Origin: Piscinibacter aquaticus
GTDB taxonomy: Bacteria; Pseudomonadota; Gammaproteobacteria; Burkholderiales; Burkholderiaceae_C
Length of the DNA stretch: 64,000 nt
Assembly: GCA_007994965.1 (NCBI GenBank)
Contig: VOPW01000001.1
Location: 682,001 to 746,000, forward strand
Direction: 5' to 3'
Positions 46,539-55,492 of this stretch are shown here, piece after piece. The notes under the pieces were generated by a model. It did not search any database. It had not been told where the DNA came from and saw nothing but the letters and a program-made list of their open reading frames with translations. A program made the translations under genes and the position numbers. Every line of letters starts with the position of its first letter. The stretch's first letter is position 1.

Positions 46539-48013
46539 ATGAGCGACACGACGGTCCACCCGGTGGACGAGAAACTCCCGGCGCCGCGCACGGCGGCGCT
46601 GGGTCTGCAGCACGTGCTGGTGATGTATGCCGGCGCGATCGCCGTGCCGCTGATCGTCGGCCGCGCGCTCAAGCTCACGCCCGAACAGGTGGCGCTGCTG
46701 ATCTCGGCCGACCTGTTCTGCTGCGGCATCGTCACGTTGATCCAGTCGTTCGGCGTCACGCGCTGGTTCGGCATCAAGCTGCCGGTGATGATGGGCGTGA
46801 CCTTCGCGGCCGTCGGCCCGATGGTCGCGTTCGCGAACGCGATGCCCGGCGTCGACGGCGCCCGCGCGATCTTCGGCGCGATCATCGGCGCGGGCGTGAT
46901 CTCGATGCTGATCGCGCCGGTGGTCAGCAAGCTGCTGCGCTTCTTTCCGCCGGTGGTCACCGGCACCATCATCGCGATCATCGGCATCAGCCTGATGCGC
47001 GTGGGCGTGGGCTGGGCGATGGGCGGGCCGGCGCCAATGGCGCAGAGCGTGGATGTTCCGAAGCTGGTGGCGATGGTCGACGCGGCCAAGGCCACGGCCG
47101 AGGCGGCCAGCGCACCGGTGAAGCTCGCCGGGCCGATCCCGATGACCAACAACCCCGGCTACGGCGCGCTCGACAACATGGCGATCGCCGGCGCGGTGCT
47201 GGTGTTCATCCTGCTGCTGGTGAAGTACGCCAAGGGCTTCGTGGCCAACATCTCGGTGCTGCTGGGCATCGTGGCCGGCTGCGCGGTGGCCATCGCGATG
47301 GGCAAGATGAACTTCGACAAGGTGGCCAAGGCGCACTGGTTCGACGTGGTCACCCCCTTCGCCTTCGGCATGCCGACCTTCGACCTCGTGATGATCCTGA
47401 CGATGACGCTGGTGATGATCGTCGTGATGATCGAGTCGACCGGCATGTTCCTCGCGCTGTCCGACCTCACCGGCAAGAAGATCGACCAGCCCGCGCTCGC
47501 CGCGGGCCTGCGCACCGACGGCCTGGGCACGCTGATCGGCGGCATCTTCAACACCTTCCCCTACACCAGCTTCTCGCAGAACGTGGGCTGGTCGGCGTCA
47601 CCGGCGTGAAGAGCCGCTGGGTGTGCGTGGCCGGCGGCGTGATCATGATCGTGCTGGGCATGCTGCCGAAGATGGCGGCCTTCGTCGAATCGATCCCGCA
47701 GTTCGTGCTCGGGGGCGCGGGGCTGGTGATGTTCGGCATGGTGGCGGCCACCGGCATCCGCATCCTGTCGACGGTGGACTTCAAGGGCAACCGCCACAAC
47801 CTCTACATCGTCGCGCTGTCGATCGGCTTCGGCCTGATCCCGCTGGTGGCCCCGCGCTGGACGCAGCAGATGGCGCACGGCCTGCACCCGCTGCTGGAAA
47901 GCGGCATCCTGCTCACCGCGGTGGCCGCGGTGGTGCTGAACATCTTCTTCAACGGCGCGAAGGAAGACCGCGCCAGCGCGATCGAGGCGGCCAAGACCGC
48001 CGAGGCGCACTGA
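46539..48013 (+). CDS. NCS2 (NAT) urate/xanthine permease, one frame break
   Basis: About 491 residues with 12-14 helices. GLQHVLVMYAGAIAVPLIVG opens the family; the catalytic segment MIVVMIESTGMFLALSDLTG carries the conserved Glu. The NAT signature QNVGLVGVTGVKSR is recovered once the shift near 47595 is corrected. Members closest in motif (UacT, XanQ, UapA) carry urate or xanthine by H+ symport. ATG 46539 follows ACGAGGAGAC, 52 bases after the porin. It is the importer of the urate pathway and ends the operon. Confidence 0.9.
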
Positions 48014-48034
48014 AGCCGCGCTGCGGCGCCGCGC

Positions 48035-49504
48035 TCAAGGCAGTTGCCAGAGCCGACGCAGCAGCGCCTTGCGGTCGAGCCCTTCGCCGGCGGCGTCGAC
48101 CAGCGCGGCAAAGAAGGCCTCGCGCGTGGTCGTCTGCGCCGCGGCGCGGCGGGCCAGCACCAGCGCGATCGGCCCGATGTGCACCGCCAGCTCGCGCGCG
48201 GCCTGCTCGATCAGTGCCGGCTGCATCGGTGTACTGCCGAGCACCGGCAGCGCCGGGCCGGGACCAGGCCCCGCTGGCAGCAGGCGCTTCGCCCGCGTCA
48301 GGAAAGGCTCGCGTTCGGCCGGCTCCAGCACCTCGTCGGCCAGCAGGGCCAGCAGCGCGGGCAGATCGGCGGCGCGCCGGGTGGCGCTGCGCACCACGTG
48401 CCGCGTCATCGGGCCGAGTTGCGGCAGCAGCAGCTGCTCGATCAGCATCAACGCCTTCGCATCCCAGCCGGGCAGGCTGGGCGTCGAGGCGGGCACCGAC
48501 GGCGCTGGCGTGCTGCCGCGCGGCATCACCGCCATCGCACGTGGCAGGCGCTGCGTCGGCGCGGTGCTGCGACGCGCGCGAAGCCGATCCATGGTCTGTG
48601 CCGACAGCCGCGCCGCGATGGTCGTGCCGGTTGCCGTGGCCGCGCCGGCCAGGGCAGTGCGCATCTGCGCCGCGTCGGCGAATCGTTCGTCAGCGCGCTT
48701 GGCCATCGCCCGCGCCACCACGGCATCGAGTGCGGCCGGCACGGGCGGGTCGAGCGGCAGCGACGAGGGCGCCGGCGGCTCGTCGTGCAGCACACTGGTA
48801 CATCACCGAACCCGCAGCGCCGCGGAAGGGCGCACGGCCGGTGAGCAGCTCGTACAGCAGCACGCCGCAGGCGAACAGGTCGACGCGGGCATCCGGTGCG
48901 TCGTTGGTGTAGCGCTCCGGCGCCATGTAGCCCGGCGAGCCGAGCACGCTGGTGTGGCGCGTGCGGGCGCCATCGTCGATGCGGGCGATGCCGAAGTCCG
49001 TCACCTTCAGCCGGCCCTCGGGCGTGAGCAGCAGGTTGGCCGGCTTGATGTCGCGGTGCCAGACGCCCTGCGCATGGGCGCATTCCAGCGCATCGAGCAG
49101 CTGGTCCACGAGGCTGAGCGTGTCGGCCAGCGGCAGGCGCAGGCCGAGGGCCAGCGGTTCGTGCAGGCAGACACCGGCGACGTACTCCATCGCGATGTAG
49201 CGCTGGTCGCCGGTCTGCCCGTATTCGTAGACCGACACGATGTTCGGGTGCGAGAGGCGCCCTGCGGCCTGCGCTTCGACGAGGAAGCGGCTCTCGCCGT
49301 CGAGATCGTGCGCCTCCGGGGCGAGCAGCGGCGCGCGGATCGCCTTGAGGGCCACCGGCCGATGGATGTCGGGGTCGAGCGCCTCGTAGACCACGCCCAT
49401 CGCGCCCTCGCCGATCAGGCGCGAGACCGGTATTTGCCCAGGCGCTGCGGCAAGGCGCTGCCGCTGCCCGGAGCGGGCTCCCAGCCCATCGGCCGCGCGC
49501 TCAT
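48035..49504 (-). CDS. Serine/threonine protein kinase with duplicated C-terminal domain (two frame breaks)
   Basis: About 490 residues. Hanks-type kinase: glycine loop LIGEGAMGVVYEALDPDI, VALKAI lysine, GVWHRDIKPANLLLTPEGRL, VTDFGIARI, GSPGYMAPERYTND. After the kinase fold (to about residue 285) comes a Pro/Ser/Thr-rich linker. Then come two similar helical units: LIEQLLLPQLGPMTRHVVRS and LIEQAARELAVHIGPIALVL, each followed by a Leu-rich helix. No membrane helix is seen, so it is cytoplasmic. Frame shifts near 49435 and 48795. ATG 49504 overlaps the stop of the haem-sensor gene upstream, so the kinase is coupled to it. Confidence 0.85.
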
Positions 49505-50382
49505 GACGTGGCTCCGTCGAGCATCTTCATCGCCTGCACCAGGCTCTTGCGCATGCGGCCGAACGAGGCCGCGAGCCGGCCGATCTCGTCGCGCGCACCG
49601 GTGGCGAACGACGGCGCCGAGAGCTCGCCCAGGCTCACCCGGTCGGCCAGCCGCGACAGCCGCGTCACCGGCCGGATCACCAGCCACCACAGCATCGCGT
49701 TGAGCGCCACGGCGATGACGACGAAGACCGCCGCCAGCATGCCCATGAAGGCGGCCCAGGCCGCCTGCGCCCGCGCCATCGGCACGGCCATCGGCACCGA
49801 CACCATCTGCGCGCCCACCACCTCGCCGAGCTGCCAGCCGAAGCCGTTGGCCGGGCCGTATTTCTCGACCAGCGTGCGCGGCGCGGTTTCGACCGTGCTG
49901 TGGCAGCGCAGGCAGGCGGCATCGGCGATGCGGATCGGGCGGGCGATGTAGAGCGCGCGGCCGGCTGGCGTGTCGCGCTCGCCGACGAACTCCTTCAGCT
50001 CGGACGACTTGCGGAATTCGGCGATCACGTCGGCCTCCCACTCCACGGCCCGGTCACGCGGGTTGGTGGGGTTGAGCGTCGCTTCCTTGTAGGCGTATTC
50101 GGGGTGGTTCTTCTGAAGCTTCGCCAGCACCTCGGTGGCCGAGAACGCCGGCACCGACTGTGGCAGGAAGGCGTACTTCATCTGCGTGTCCAGCAGCGGC
50201 GCCACCTGCGTCGAGGTGTAGGAGCGCACGGCCAGCGCCTTCTCCAGCAGGAAGCGCGCTTGCTGCAGCGTCTCTTCCTGCGCGTGGCGCTCGAGCATCT
50301 GGCGCGTCATCACGCCGGTGGCGACGAGGCCGAGCAGGAAGATCAGCACGAACACCAGGTTGAACTTCAGCAGCAGTCTCAT
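49501..50382 (-). CDS. Membrane sensor with haem-binding DUF3365 (Tll0287-like) domain and HAMP
   Basis: A complete 293-residue protein. TM helix 1 is LVFVLIFLLGLVATGVMTRQ. A periplasmic domain of about 170 residues follows, with one c-type haem site (ACLRCHSTVE) and GPANGFGWQLGEVVGAQMVS VPM, typical of the DUF3365/Tll0287 fold. TM helix 2 (MLAAVFVVIAVALNAMLWWL) and a HAMP domain (VIRPVTRLSRLADRVSLGEL, then ARDEIGRLAASFGRMRKSL) complete it. It looks like a redox or gas sensor whose HAMP output is free of a kinase domain. The partner is likely the Ser/Thr kinase gene overlapping its stop. Confidence 0.87.
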   Translation of the reverse strand: MRLLLKFNLVFVLIFLLGLVATGVMTRQMLERHAQEETLQQARFLLEKALAVRSYTSTQVAPLLDTQMKYAFLPQSVPAFSATEVLAKLQKNHPEYAYKEATLNPTNPRDRAVEWEADVIAEFRKSSELKEFVGERDTPAGRALYIARPIRIADAACLRCHSTVETAPRTLVEKYGPANGFGWQLGEVVGAQMVSVPMAVPMARAQAAWAAFMGMLAAVFVVIAVALNAMLWWLVIRPVTRLSRLADRVSLGELSAPSFATGARDEIGRLAASFGRMRKSLVQAMKMLDGATS

Positions 50383-51320
50383 CGCGGGTTCTCCATCGTG
50401 TCGGGCGAGGCGGCGGTCGGCCAGGCCATCACGCCGCGCAGGCTCAGCGCCTGCGTGTCGGCGCGTTGCACGACGACCACCGGCTTCGGGCGGTATTTCT
50501 CGGGGAACAGCGTGCGGTCCCACTCGGGGTGGCTGCGCAGGCCGGCCAGCAGCGCGGCTCGGAACTCGCGGTCGCCGGCGCGCGACGCGAAGCGCTGCGC
50601 GGCGTGGCTGCGCAGCGAGGCTTCGCCGTCGATCCAGCTGGACACCTCGCTGAAGGCCACCGGCTGCGCCGGGCCGGGTGCCGCGGGGGCGGCCACGAAG
50701 CGCGCGGCGCGCCGCGGCAGCGAGTCGGCAAAGGCGCGCGGCAGGCCGGCCAGCAGATCGGCCGGCGGGCGCCGTGCGGCCGTGGCCGGCTCACCCGCGC
50801 GGCGCACCAGCGCATCGCCCGCCGACAGAGCGAACTCGGTGTTGCGGCCGCCCTCGGCGGCGTGCGCACGGCCGGCCTCGACGAAGAGCAGCGCCGCCTG
50901 TGCCGACGCGCTCAGCACCGCCGTCCCGTCGAGGCGGCGGACATCGGCCAGCGGGCTGGCCAGACCCGCCGCGCCGCCCGCGCCGGCCGTCACCTTCAGC
51001 CATCCGCGCGCCAGATAGAGCAGCGCGGCGCGTTCACCGAGTCGGCTGCCGGCACGCGGCTGCAGCATCAGCTCGGTGGCGGGGCCGAGATCGAGGGCCG
51101 TGCCGTCGGGCAGCTCGATGCGCAGCAGGGCCGTGCCGCTGCCGGTGCGCACGATGTCGTCCTCGCGCAGCCGCAGGCCTTCGGTGGCTGCGAAGCGCTG
51201 CGCCTCGCGCACGATGGCGGCTTCGCCGTCGACGATGGTCACCGTGCCGATCGGCGCCGCGTGCGCCGTCAATGCCATCGCAGCGATGAGCGCCAGGCAG
51301 AAGGGACGAATGCGGGACAT
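50379..51320 (-). CDS. Exported FecR-domain protein
   Basis: A complete 313-residue protein with a signal peptide ending THAAPIG. The FecR-like domain reads VTIVDGEAAIVREAQRFAAT EGLRLREDDIVRTGSGTALL RIELPDGTALDLGP, then LYLARGWLKVTAG. The C-terminal 110 residues (ERKYRPKPVVVVQ-type region, here FPEKYRPKPVVVVQRADTQA) are of unknown fold. Unlike true anti-sigma FecR it has no cytoplasmic domain. Its stop overlaps the start of the haem sensor by ATGA. It heads the sensing operon and may act as its periplasmic ligand-binding part. Confidence 0.87.
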   Translation of the reverse strand: MSRIRPFCLALIAAMALTAHAAPIGTVTIVDGEAAIVREAQRFAATEGLRLREDDIVRTGSGTALLRIELPDGTALDLGPATELMLQPRAGSRLGERAALLYLARGWLKVTAGAGGAAGLASPLADVRRLDGTAVLSASAQAALLFVEAGRAHAAEGGRNTEFALSAGDALVRRAGEPATAARRPPADLLAGLPRAFADSLPRRAARFVAAPAAPGPAQPVAFSEVSSWIDGEASLRSHAAQRFASRAGDREFRAALLAGLRSHPEWDRTLFPEKYRPKPVVVVQRADTQALSLRGVMAWPTAASPDTMENPR

Positions 51321-51331
51321 CGCGGCTCCAG

Positions 51332-51351
51332 CCGGCGAGATCCTTCGCCGG
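51332..51351 (-). promoter_or_regulatory. Hairpin in the fecR leader
   Basis: CCGGCGA (51332-51338), 6-base loop, TCGCCGG (51345-51351): a perfect 7-bp inverted repeat 12 bases upstream of the fecR-like start codon. It could affect translation or be an operator. No further evidence. Confidence 0.3.
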
Positions 51352-51462
51352 TGAAGCCAGCTTAGGAGCCTCGGCGCGGCGGCGCGTCATCCAGAATGGG
51401 GGAAGGCGCTCCACTTTCGTGGGGGTGCCACCGTCCCATTCACCGATCACAGGAGCCCGCTG

Positions 51463-51669
51463 ATGCCCACCTTGCACGTCGAATTCTTCGAAGGCCGCAC
51501 CGTCGAGCAGAAGCGCGCGCTGGCGAAGGAACTCACCGAGGCCTGCGTGCGCGTGCTCGGCGGCAGCGCCGACAGCGTCGACGTGATCTTCACCGACGTG
51601 AAGCGCGAGGACTGGGCCACCGGCGGCGTGCTGTGGTCGGACAAGGCCGCGAAGCCGGCCTCGTCCTGA
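51463..51669 (+). CDS. 4-oxalocrotonate tautomerase family protein
   Basis: A complete 68-residue protein. After removal of Met, the catalytic Pro1 is exposed (MPTLHVEFFEGRTVEQKRAL AKELTEAC). SVDVIFTDVKREDWATGG carries the conserved region with Arg and Trp near residue 50. Small tautomerases work as oligomers on keto-enol substrates in aromatic breakdown; the actual substrate is not evident. Its own AGGAG, and it converges on the next gene with one base between stops. Confidence 0.9.
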   Translation: MPTLHVEFFEGRTVEQKRALAKELTEACVRVLGGSADSVDVIFTDVKREDWATGGVLWSDKAAKPASS

Positions 51670-51670
51670 C

Positions 51671-52167
51671 TCAGTCCTTGTCGCGGCCGCGCCCGTGGCC
51701 GCGGCCCTTGTCCTCGTGCTTGTCCTTGCCGCGGCCGCGGTCGTCGTAGCCACGGTCGCGGTCGTCACGCCCCTTGCCGCGGCGATCGTCGTCGTGCCGA
51801 TAGGCGCGCTGCGGTACCGGCGCATAGCGCTGCTGGTACTGCGGCACGTAGACCTCGTTGTACCAGCGGTCCTGCACGAAATAGACCGGCTGGCCGCAGG
51901 CCGCGTAGCGTCCGCAATAGCGACGCCAGTCCTGGCATGGCCGGGCGGCACGTGCAGGTAGATCGGCTGCCGCACCACCGCCACCGGTGCCGGCTGGATG
52001 ATCACCGGCTGCGGGTACATCAGCACCGGCGGCGGCACGTTGCCGATGTCGATGCGGCCATAGAAGCCGGGCTGGCCGACGCTGATCGACACGCCCACGT
52101 CAGCCGCCCGGGCCGGGCTCATTGCGGCCAGGGCCAGGACGGTGCCGAGGAGAAGCTTGTGGTTCAT
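51671..52167 (-). CDS. Exported protein with Pro/Val-rich body and Asp/Arg/Gly/Lys-rich tail (one frame break)
   Basis: About 165 residues with a signal peptide (MNHKLLLGTVLALAAMSPARA). The core reads VSISVGQPGFYGRIDIGNVP, PPVLMYPQPVIIQP, IYLHVPPGHA and, after a shift near 51938, WRRYCGRYAACGQPVYFVQD RWYNEVYVPQYQQRY. The last 45 residues are an extreme low-complexity tail built from D, R, G and K (RRGKGRDDRDRGYDDRGRGK). The core is a recurring but uncharacterised family in Burkholderiales, as far as I recognise it; the cysteine pair may form a disulphide. Function unknown. Confidence 0.7.
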
Positions 52168-52175
52168 CGGGGACC

Positions 52176-53378
52176 TCAGGGTGCGAAGACCAGCGGCGTG
52201 GCCTTGTCGGCGTCGGTGACGTCTATCTCGGCGTTGATCGGTGCCTTGCCCTCGGTGCTGGCCTCGAGCCGGAACTTGCCGGCCTGGCTGGCGTCGGCAG
52301 CGAAGGTCAGCGCGGTCGCCGCCGCGTTGTAGGCGGTGAAGACCGGGGAGCCCGTCACCAGCGGCAGCGAGTAGTTGCCGGTGTCGGCATCGGCCGGGCG
52401 CGCGATGCGCTCCACGCGCGTCGTGCTCACGGCCTGGGTGGCACGCACGTTGGCCACGGGCACGGTGGTCGAGCCGTTGATGCTCACCGTGCCGGTGGCG
52501 GCCCGCCGCGCGGGGTGCCGGCGGGCGGGTCGATCGCGGTGCTGGCCGGCGTCGCGAAGGTGCGCGAGTTCTCGCTGATCGGCACGCCGGTCATCACCGC
52601 GGTCACGCGGCCCTCGGCGCTGACGACGAGGTCGTAGCTGCCGGCAGGCACCGGATAGAGCACGAAGCGGCCATCGGCCATCGGCACCGTGGAGCGCACC
52701 GGCACGCCGTTCTGCTGCAGCGACACGCTGGTGGTGCCCAGGGCGATGGCCGGGGCCACGTAGCCTTCGGCCACCGGGCCATCGAGGCGCACGCGCGGCA
52801 GCACGCTGACCACCGGCGAGGTTGTAGCGGCCCGAGTTGCCGCGCACGACCACCGACTTGCAGGCGTCGAAATCGAGCACCGGGTCGGCCAGTTCGTTCG
52901 GCCTGACCGTCAGGTTGAGGTTCATCTTCAGGCCGGATTGCTGGGCGCTCGGCGTGTCCAGCGGGATCTCGCTGCCGTCGCCGCCGGTCAGCACCAGCGA
53001 GTTGGCCAGCGGCGCGGCCCCGCTGTTGCTGGCCAGCTGCAGGCGCAGTTGCGAATAGGTGCCCGCGGGCAGCTCGGTCTGGCCGAGTTCGGCGAGCACG
53101 CCATTGGTCAGGTCGAGCAGGTTGAGCTTGCGGGCCGGGTTCAGCACCACTTCCGACCAGCCGCTGTCGCCGTCGGCGGCGGTGCTGCTCTGGTGCACCC
53201 GCACCTTCTGCACCGTGACGTTGACTTCGTCGAAGCCGCAGGCTGGCGCATCCGTCAGCGCCGGGCGCAGCGTGCCGGGGGCGGTGGAGGACGATCCGCC
53301 CCCGCCGCAGGCGGCGAGCAGGGCAGCGGTGGCGGCGGCGGCGAGGATGCCGGGCTTCAGAAGGGTATGCAGCGTCAT
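52176..53378 (-). CDS. DUF4382-type lipoprotein (two compensating frame breaks)
   Basis: About 400 residues. The lipobox LLAACGGGGSS gives a lipidated Cys at residue 24. DUF4382-like domain: LTDAPACGFDEVNVTVQKVR VHQ, then LLDLTNGVLAELGQTELPAG TYSQLRLQL. Between about 52820 and 52505 the written frame is wrong. The alternate frame restores a carboxypeptidase-regulatory-like beta domain (VPMADGRFVLYPVPAGSYDL VVSAEGR). The end returns to the first frame (TGTVSINGSTTVPVANVRAT). Cell-envelope protein, perhaps adhesive or structural; no known function. Confidence 0.8.
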   Translation of the reverse strand: MTLHTLLKPGILAAAATAALLAACGGGGSSSTAPGTLRPALTDAPACGFDEVNVTVQKVRVHQSSTAADGDSGWSEVVLNPARKLNLLDLTNGVLAELGQTELPAGTYSQLRLQLASNSGAAPLANSLVLTGGDGSEIPLDTPSAQQSGLKMNLNLTVRPNELADPVLDFDACKSVVVRGNSGRYNLAGGQRAAARAPRWPGGRRLRGPGHRPGHHQRVAAAERRAGALHGADGRWPLRALSGACRQLRPRRQRRGPRDRGDDRRADQRELAHLRDAGQHRDRPARRHPARRAATGTVSINGSTTVPVANVRATQAVSTTRVERIARPADADTGNYSLPLVTGSPVFTAYNAAATALTFAADASQAGKFRLEASTEGKAPINAEIDVTDADKATPLVFAP

Positions 53379-53430
53379 GGCGGCTCCCGATGGGGTTGGA
53401 CGAGTGAGGCGACAGCGCCGCCTCTGGTAT

Positions 53431-53451
53431 GTGCAAATCTAACATTTGCAC
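53431..53451. promoter_or_regulatory. AT-rich inverted repeat between DUF4382 gene and cytochrome gene
   Basis: GTGCAAAT (53431-53438), 5-base spacer, ATTTGCAC (53444-53451): perfect 8-bp arms, 53 bases upstream of the DUF4382 start. It stands out in 70% G+C DNA. It could be an operator for the lipoprotein gene or a terminator for the cytochrome gene read on the same strand. Confidence 0.45.
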
Positions 53452-53509
53452 TGCTCGCCGCCTGTTTCCGGCGACCCCGGGATGTGTGAATTGGTGACCG
53501 CTGCGCCGT

Positions 53510-54800
53510 TCAGTCTCCCGTCCCGCCGCGGTAGCGCGCCACGTCCTGCGGCCGCACCTCGCCGGCCGCATGCCCCAGCTCGTGCGCATGTGGCTCGCCA
53601 GCGCCGCGATCTCGCTGTCAGTGAGCACCAACCCGAATGGCGGCATGCCGAACGGCCGGGGGTTGCCACGCGTGGCCGGCAGGAAGCCGCCATGCACGAT
53701 CACCCGGATCAGGTTGGCCGGCGGGTCCATCGTCACCGTGCGATTGCCGGCCAGCGGCGGCACCATCGTCGCGCCGGCCGTCGTCATCGCCCCTTCGCCC
53801 TTCGCGCCGTGGCAGTCGGCGCAATGCTGTTCGTAGAGCTTGCCGCCCACCTCCACCTGCGCCGGATCGGGCGCCTTGCGCGCGCCGGCCGCACTGCGCT
53901 GCTGCGGCAGCGACTTCAGGAAGACGGCAATGGCCTGCAGGTCGTCGTTGCGCAGGTATTGCAGGCTGCGGTAGACCACGTCGGCCATCGGCCCGAGCGC
54001 CGAGCCGCGCGGCGAGGTGCCGTCGCGCAGCAGCGCGACGATGTGCGCCGCGTCCCAGTCGGCGACGCCGGCTTCGTCGGGCGAAGTCAGCGCCGGCGCA
54101 TACCAGTTGCGCATCGGGATCAGGCCGCCGGCCAGCGACAGCCCGCGCTCCGGCGTCGCGCCGAACGGATTGCGCCCGCCGTGGCAGGCGGCGCAGTGGC
54201 CGAGGCCGCGCACCGGTAGGCGCCGCGGTTCCATTCCGCGCTGCGCGCCGCCTCGGGCTCGAAGCCACCGGGGCGGAAGAACAGCGCCCGCCAGACCGCC
54301 AGCGCGGCCTGCGTGCCGTAGGGGAAGTCCAGCGCGTGCGGCGTGGCGGCTGGCGCACCGGCGGCAGCGTGCGCAGGTAGAAGTAGATCGCGTCGCTGTC
54401 TTCGCGGCTCACGCGCGACATGTCGGGGTAGGGGAAGGCCGGGTAGAGCAGCCGGCCGTCGGCCGAGCGGCCGTGGTGCATCGCGCGCCAGAAGTGGTCG
54501 GCGCTCCAGCGGCCGAGGCCCGTCTCGGCGTCGGGCGTGAGGTTGCCGGCATAGACGGTGCCGAAGGGCGTGGCGATGCCGCGCCCGCCGGCCCAGGGGC
54601 GTGCCGCCGCGCGCGGTGTGGCAGGTCATGCAATTGCCCACGCGCACGAGGTACTCGCCGCGCGCCACCTGCTCCGGCGTGCCGTTCGAAGGCGCCGCAT
54701 CGGCGGCGATCGGCGCCTCGCCCGCCACGTTGAGCCAGGCCACGCCGGCGGCCAGGCCGCCGAGCAGCACGAGGAGGAAGAGCAACCAGCGTCCGAGCAT
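53510..54800 (-). CDS. Membrane-anchored three-haem cytochrome c (dehydrogenase cytochrome subunit-like), about four frame breaks
   Basis: About 429 residues. An N-terminal helix (MLGRWLLFLLVLLGGLAAGV) and three c-type haem sites: NCMTCHTARGG, HCAACHGGRNPFGA and HCADCHGAKGEG. Each is followed by class I cytochrome c folds with Met-ligand segments such as TVTMDPPANLIRVIVHGGFL. The layout matches cytochrome subunits of periplasmic alcohol, aldehyde or gluconate dehydrogenases. Frames change near 54600, 54350, 54215 and 53560; the true end is SWGHAAGEVRPQDVARYRGG TGD at 53510. Behind the diheme cytochrome with 9 bases between. No dehydrogenase gene adjoins it. Confidence 0.82.
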
Positions 54801-54809
54801 GGCGGCCCC

Positions 54810-55492
54810 TCAGCGCGGCACGCTGCCGCATTCCTGCGGCAGCGGTGCGGGCAGCGAATCGGCGGCCTTGGCCGGCACCGGCACCGGCCGCGAAGCCAGC
54901 CACGCGGCCACGGCGCTCACGTCCTGTGGCGTCAGGCGCCGGGCGATGTCGGCCATGCAGTCGGGGCGTGGGCGCGGCGCTGTCCGTTGGCCCAGGCGCC
55001 GAGCTGGCCCTTCAGATAGTCGCGCGGCAGGCCGAGCAGCCCGGGAATCGCAGGAGCCACGCCCGTCAGCGAAGGGCCATGGCAGGCGGAACAGGCGGGA
55101 AGCTTGCGCGCCCCGTCGCCTTTCAGCGCGAGCGCTTCACCGAGGGCCAGCTGTTCGCGGGCGTCGCTGGCCGGCGCTGGCGCCGGGTAGGGCAGATCGA
55201 TCACCGCAAAGTGCTCGGCGATCTCGTGCAGGTAGGCGTCACTGAGGTGATCGACCATGTAGACCATCGGCCCATAGCGGCGCCGGCCCTCGCGGAAGTT
55301 CACCAGCTGGTTGAACAGGTACTGCGCCGGCTTGCCGGCGATGCGAGGGTGGTAGCCATCGGCGCGGCGCGGCCTTCCTGGCCGTGGCAGGCGGTGCAGG
55401 CGAGCACGCGCTGGGCGAGGGTGTCTTGCGGCGGTGCGGCGGTCGAGTGCGCAGACATCAGCAGCCCGGCGAGGGCGGCGAGGAGATCTCAT
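54810..55492 (-). CDS. Periplasmic diheme cytochrome c, c4-like (about three frame breaks)
   Basis: About 227 residues. After ATG 55492, which overlaps the LysR stop as ATGA, a shift within the first codons leads into LLAALAGLLMSAHSTAAPPQ, a signal peptide. Two haem sites follow: LACTACHGQEGRAA and LPACSACHGPSLTG. Met-containing segments (RYGPMVYMVDHLSDAYLHEI AEHFA) match cytochrome c4-like repeats. Frames also change near 55360 and 54985; the restored end is LTPQDVSAVAAWLASRPVPV then LPQECGSVPR. Likely an electron shuttle between the three-haem subunit and a terminal oxidase. Confidence 0.8.
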
